Origin: Alistipes sp.
GTDB taxonomy: Bacteria > Bacteroidota > Bacteroidia > Bacteroidales > Rikenellaceae
Reading direction: 5' to 3'
Assembly: GCA_017501025.1 (NCBI GenBank)
Contig: JAFVXS010000261.1
Coordinates: forward strand, 1-10,042
DNA: 10,042 bases
Shown piece by piece: positions 7,306 through 10,042 of the stretch (within the stretch, counting starts at the first letter, position 1; every line of letters begins with the position of its first letter). The translations under genes were made by a program, and so were the position numbers. A model generated the notes under the pieces. The model was not told where the DNA came from, made no database searches, and saw only the letters and a program-made list of their open reading frames with translations.

Positions 7306-8265
7306 TTATTCCGAATAGTTAGACGAGAGATACTCCTTTACCTTAAAACGTGTCGGGAGGCTCTTCAACGATGGATTATCTACCTTCACAACCGTCTGTA
7401 ATGGCTTTTTATCGATAACATACTGCTCGATAAAAGCACGTATCTCGTTGCGATTTTTTGTCATTGGCTCCTCTGCAAGTTCGTGATTGCGATATTGAGC
7501 AGAGTAGAAGTAATACGGAGCACCCAACTTCTGCAACTGATTTGCAATAAGTTCGGAGCCATAAAATCCTACACCAAACATCGATGCTTTGCGATAGGGT
7601 ACATTGCTGTCCGAATTGCCGTGAAACATCATAATTGGAGCCAGTTTTGCACTCCATTCGGGTTTTCCGTTTACCGAGAATATTGCCCCTGCGAACGAGA
7701 TAACTCCCGCATAATCAAAGCCCGTCAAAATCTCGGCACGCTTATCGTCGTTTGCCATATAGTATGCCGCTTGCAAAGCCGTGATAGCACCAGCACTCGA
7801 ACCACAGGCTATGATTTTTGTCGTGTCGATATGCCACTCTGCTGCGTGGTCCAACACAAAGCGGGTAGCGGCAAACATATCCTCGACAGCCGAATCTACG
7901 GCACGATACATCAGCGTTACCAACTCACGAATACCGGCATTGGAATTGGCATTTTTCAGCACCACTCGATAATCAATCGACACTACATCAATTCCCAACG
8001 ACGTAAGCCACTCGAAATAGCCTAAATAGTCCTTGTGAGCACGGTCGCCACGTACAAAGCCGCCACCAAAAGCAAATATCACACAAGGTCGCTCGCCCGT
8101 AACGTTTGGTGCAACATAGTGGTCCAGATAGAGCTTTTCGCCATCCCTATCCGCAAATTGATATGTAACGGGTTTTGGCTGTGCCATAGCCGCTGCACAA
8201 TTCAATAACAGTGCAACAAATGTCAATGCCAAAAATTTTGTGTACAAACCCTTCATCCTATCCAT
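7306..8265 (-). CDS. Secreted alpha/beta hydrolase (esterase/lipase-like)
   Basis: This 319-residue protein has an N-terminal signal peptide: basic start, hydrophobic stretch at about 11-23, and a likely signal peptidase site after AMA (26-28). C23 is not in a good lipobox (LLNC), so a lipoprotein is possible but less likely. The mature part has an oxyanion-hole-like FGGGF (66-70), nucleophile S157 in GSSAG (155-159), a likely acid D219 in HGNSDSNVPY, and likely H261 in RNHELAEE. This fits carboxylesterase/acetyl-esterase-like hydrolases, with unknown substrate. The start is M1 (8265) or M4 (8256). M4 begins with MKG and gives an equally good signal. It starts 5 bases after the rarA stop and 5 bases before the metallophosphoesterase, so an exported enzyme sits inside an otherwise cytoplasmic gene run. 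Confidence 0.83.
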   Translation of the reverse strand: MDRMKGLYTKFLALTFVALLLNCAAAMAQPKPVTYQFADRDGEKLYLDHYVAPNVTGERPCVIFAFGGGFVRGDRAHKDYLGYFEWLTSLGIDVVSIDYRVVLKNANSNAGIRELVTLMYRAVDSAVEDMFAATRFVLDHAAEWHIDTTKIIACGSSAGAITALQAAYYMANDDKRAEILTGFDYAGVISFAGAIFSVNGKPEWSAKLAPIMMFHGNSDSNVPYRKASMFGVGFYGSELIANQLQKLGAPYYFYSAQYRNHELAEEPMTKNRNEIRAFIEQYVIDKKPLQTVVKVDNPSLKSLPTRFKVKEYLSSNYSE

Positions 8266-8270
8266 TTCGT

Positions 8271-9545
8271 TTATTTATACTTTCCCTGCCACAACTCTTC
8301 GATGCGTGTTGCAATATTTTTTTCGGTGGAGTTGGTTGTATTGGGGTGATAGAACTGCTTGCCAACCAATGTGTCGGGCATAAACTCCTGTGTGACGAAG
8401 TTGCCGGCAAAATCGTGGGCATACTTATACTCTTTGCCATAGCCTTCACGGCTCATCAAATCGGTAACGGCATTTCGCAAATGCAACGGTACGGGACGAT
8501 TGTTGGTATCCTTCTGCACAAATGCAAGTGCCTCGTTTATAGCCATATAAGCACTATTACTCTTTGGCGATGTTGCCAAATATATCGTTGTTTCGGCAAG
8601 CGTAATACGAGCCTCCGGCATACCTATTTTATGTACCGTATCAAAGCAGGCATTTGCAAGCAGCAGTGCATTTGGATTTGCAAGTCCGATATCCTCCGAA
8701 GCCAAAATAACCAAACGTCGTGCAATAAAACGAGGCTCCTCGCCACCTGCCAACATTCGGGCAAGATAGTATATCGCAGCGTTAGGGTCGCTACCACGCA
8801 CCGACTTTATAAATGCCGAGATAACGTCGTAATGTTGCTCGCCATCTTTGTCGTATAGAGCGATGTTCTGCTGTAACGACTCGGTAACCAAATCGTTTGT
8901 AATCACAACTTTGCCATCCGTAGAACTGACGATAATATCGATTATATTAAGGAGTTTGCGTGCATCGCCTGCTGCAAAACGCAACAGAGCCTCACGCTCG
9001 CGTATCTCGATATCGCGTTTTTTGAGTTCCGAATCCACGTTCAATGCTCGTTGCAGAAGTTTCTCTGCCGCGGCATCGTCCATAGGGCGGAGAATATAGA
9101 CCTGACAGCGACTCAAAAGCGGAGTTATAACCTCAAACGATGGATTCTCGGTCGTAGCACCAATCAGCACCACATCGCCACGCTCAACAGCTGCCAACAA
9201 CGAATCTTGCTGCGACTTGTTGAAACGATGAATCTCATCGATAAAGAGCAGCGGTGCGGGTGTATTGAAAAATCGCTGATGTTTTGCTCGTTCGATAATA
9301 TCGCGAACATCCTTCACGCCCGATGTAACAGCCGATAGGGTAAACATCTGTCGATTTAGCTCATTTGCAACGATATGAGCAAGGGTTGTCTTTCCTACCC
9401 CCGGAGGTCCCCACAAGATAAACGACGGGATATTTCCTGTCTCGATAAAACGACGAAATACGCCACCTTCGCCCACCAGGTGCTCCTGACCGATGTAGTC
9501 GTCCAAATGTTGCGGACGCAAACGCTCTGCTAACGGTGCTGCCAT
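8271..9545 (-). CDS. rarA: Replication-associated recombination protein RarA (MgsA/YcaJ)
   Basis: RarA is a tetrameric AAA+ ATPase of the clamp-loader superfamily that acts at stalled replication forks and interacts with SSB in studied bacteria. The 424 residues start with AERLRPQHLDDYIGQEHLVG (6-25), typical of the family. They continue with Walker A GPPGVGKT (46-53), Walker B LLFIDEIHRFNK (99-110), sensor 1 GATTENPSFE (129-138), and an arginine finger in LLSR (R146). The C-terminal half carries the RarA-specific block RGSDPNAAIYYLARMLAGGE, the region for tetramer formation. The length matches the family. It is the first gene of the leftward run, with a good -7 promoter box 21 bases upstream of the ATG. 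A few bases separate its stop from the secreted hydrolase. Confidence 0.95.
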   Translation of the reverse strand: MAAPLAERLRPQHLDDYIGQEHLVGEGGVFRRFIETGNIPSFILWGPPGVGKTTLAHIVANELNRQMFTLSAVTSGVKDVRDIIERAKHQRFFNTPAPLLFIDEIHRFNKSQQDSLLAAVERGDVVLIGATTENPSFEVITPLLSRCQVYILRPMDDAAAEKLLQRALNVDSELKKRDIEIREREALLRFAAGDARKLLNIIDIIVSSTDGKVVITNDLVTESLQQNIALYDKDGEQHYDVISAFIKSVRGSDPNAAIYYLARMLAGGEEPRFIARRLVILASEDIGLANPNALLLANACFDTVHKIGMPEARITLAETTIYLATSPKSNSAYMAINEALAFVQKDTNNRPVPLHLRNAVTDLMSREGYGKEYKYAHDFAGNFVTQEFMPDTLVGKQFYHPNTTNSTEKNIATRIEELWQGKYK

Positions 9546-9566
9546 ACAAATTCACATTTATTTTGT

Positions 9567-9574
9567 CAAAGATA
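9567..9574 (-). promoter_or_regulatory. -7 promoter box for the rarA-luxS-mtn operon
   Basis: Read on the minus strand this is TATCTTTG, identical to the box upstream of rsfS, and it ends 21 bases before the rarA ATG. The -33 position is weak: a TTTC-like element lies near 9593-9596 in place of TTTG. As no other clear box was noticed in the short gaps, this promoter may drive all five leftward genes, luxS included. Confidence 0.55.
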
Positions 9575-9681
9575 CAAGTTTTTTCGGAAAATGAAAAATC
9601 ATAAAGCAATCTATGTAACAAAAAGAACTTTAACCGCTAAACTTTTCTCGCAATACGATTGGGTTTTTGGTAAATAATCCC

Positions 9682-9689
9682 TAAATTTG
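9682..9689 (+). promoter_or_regulatory. -7 promoter box for the exported protein gene
   Basis: TAAATTTG matches TAnnTTTG at all fixed positions and ends 20 bases before the ATG at 9710. An ATTG at 9658-9661, about 20 bases upstream, is in the right place for the -33 element. With the rarA box it forms a divergent promoter region between 9567 and 9689. Confidence 0.55.
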
Positions 9690-9709
9690 CAGAATTAACA
9701 GACTATAAG

Positions 9710-10042
9710 ATGAAGAAACTCTTTACAGCATTTTTGTTGCTCTTTATGGCGGTCGCCTCGCTATCGGCACAAACTGCACCCGAAAAGTCGATAAATATTA
9801 TTGCATCGTCGTTGTACCCAGTTCAGACCGATGCACTGACAGGCGTAAATATCGACCCTATACAGACCGATATGTCGAATCGCCCTTGTGCCCGTATCAA
9901 GATGCGTGTCAATCGAATGACCAAAGCCGAAATTGGGCAGTTGGAGATAAAAATCATTGGTGGCAACGCCCAAGTTGTTAGTCAAATGGTTGCAAATGAC
10001 GGCAACGGACTGATTTTCGAGGTTACGGCACGCCCCGATTTG
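9710..10042 (+). CDS. Exported protein of unknown function, N-terminal part (cut by window end)
   Basis: An ATG at 9710 opens a frame of 111 codons without stop up to the window edge. The first 20 residues are a clear signal peptide: MKKLF, hydrophobic core, then SLSAQ with likely cleavage after Ala20 before Gln21. There is no lipobox Cys, so the product is expected to be periplasmic or further exported. The rest of the visible part looks beta-rich. It contains a stretch NRPCARIKMRV that resembles the N-terminal domain of some Bacteroidales exported proteins with PEGA or repeat modules downstream, but this is only a resemblance. The gene has its own promoter box and is divergent from rarA. 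I do not recognise a specific function, and the downstream sequence is needed. Confidence 0.7.
   Translation, partial: MKKLFTAFLLLFMAVASLSAQTAPEKSINIIASSLYPVQTDALTGVNIDPIQTDMSNRPCARIKMRVNRMTKAEIGQLEIKIIGGNAQVVSQMVANDGNGLIFEVTARPDL

Noticed and set aside
7483..8025. 180-codon plus-strand frame opposite the secreted hydrolase
   Set aside because: It is the antisense of a gene with intact GSSAG and signal peptide. The composition is that of a shadow frame.
8211..8858. 215-codon plus-strand frame opposite rarA
   Set aside because: It mirrors the RarA coding sequence, is Cys-rich and shows no motif. RarA itself is unambiguous.

Overview
The window looks like core chromosome of a Bacteroidales bacterium, possibly Alistipes/Rikenellaceae-like. 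The evidence is the gene order rsfS-ftsH-cdsA-psd, a tRNA without an encoded CCA, A-rich leaders with no Shine-Dalgarno sequence, and three close matches to the Bacteroidota -7 promoter box TAnnTTTG. The genus is a guess from style; no search was run. I see no phage, insertion sequence, CRISPR array or defence system.

Layout. Bases 1-36 are the 3' end of a tRNA, followed by a strong intrinsic terminator (45-80). A rightward run of six genes (209-5737) comes next: rsfS (ribosome silencing), ftsH (membrane AAA+ protease), cdsA and a psd-type decarboxylase (phospholipid synthesis), an AI-2E-family membrane permease, and a short stand-alone riboflavin kinase. It meets a leftward run of five genes (9545 down to 5706): rarA (replication-fork ATPase), a secreted alpha/beta hydrolase, a YfcE/MJ0936-type metallophosphoesterase, luxS, and an MTA/SAH nucleosidase. 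The two runs converge, and their last genes overlap tail to tail by 32 bp with no terminator between them. At the right edge a divergent promoter region (9546-9709) separates rarA from the start of an exported protein that runs off the window.

How the genes work together. The left half combines translation control, membrane protein quality control and phosphatidylethanolamine synthesis. On the other strand, LuxS and the nucleosidase form the complete two-step SAH recycling route, which makes homocysteine and the AI-2 precursor DPD. An AI-2E-family permease lies about 1 kb from this pair, so production and possible export of AI-2 are close together, although on opposite strands. The most unusual items are the riboflavin kinase lacking the FAD synthetase half usual for bacterial RibF, the overlapping convergent ends, and the secreted hydrolase inside the rarA-luxS run. 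None of these amounts to a clearly new system.
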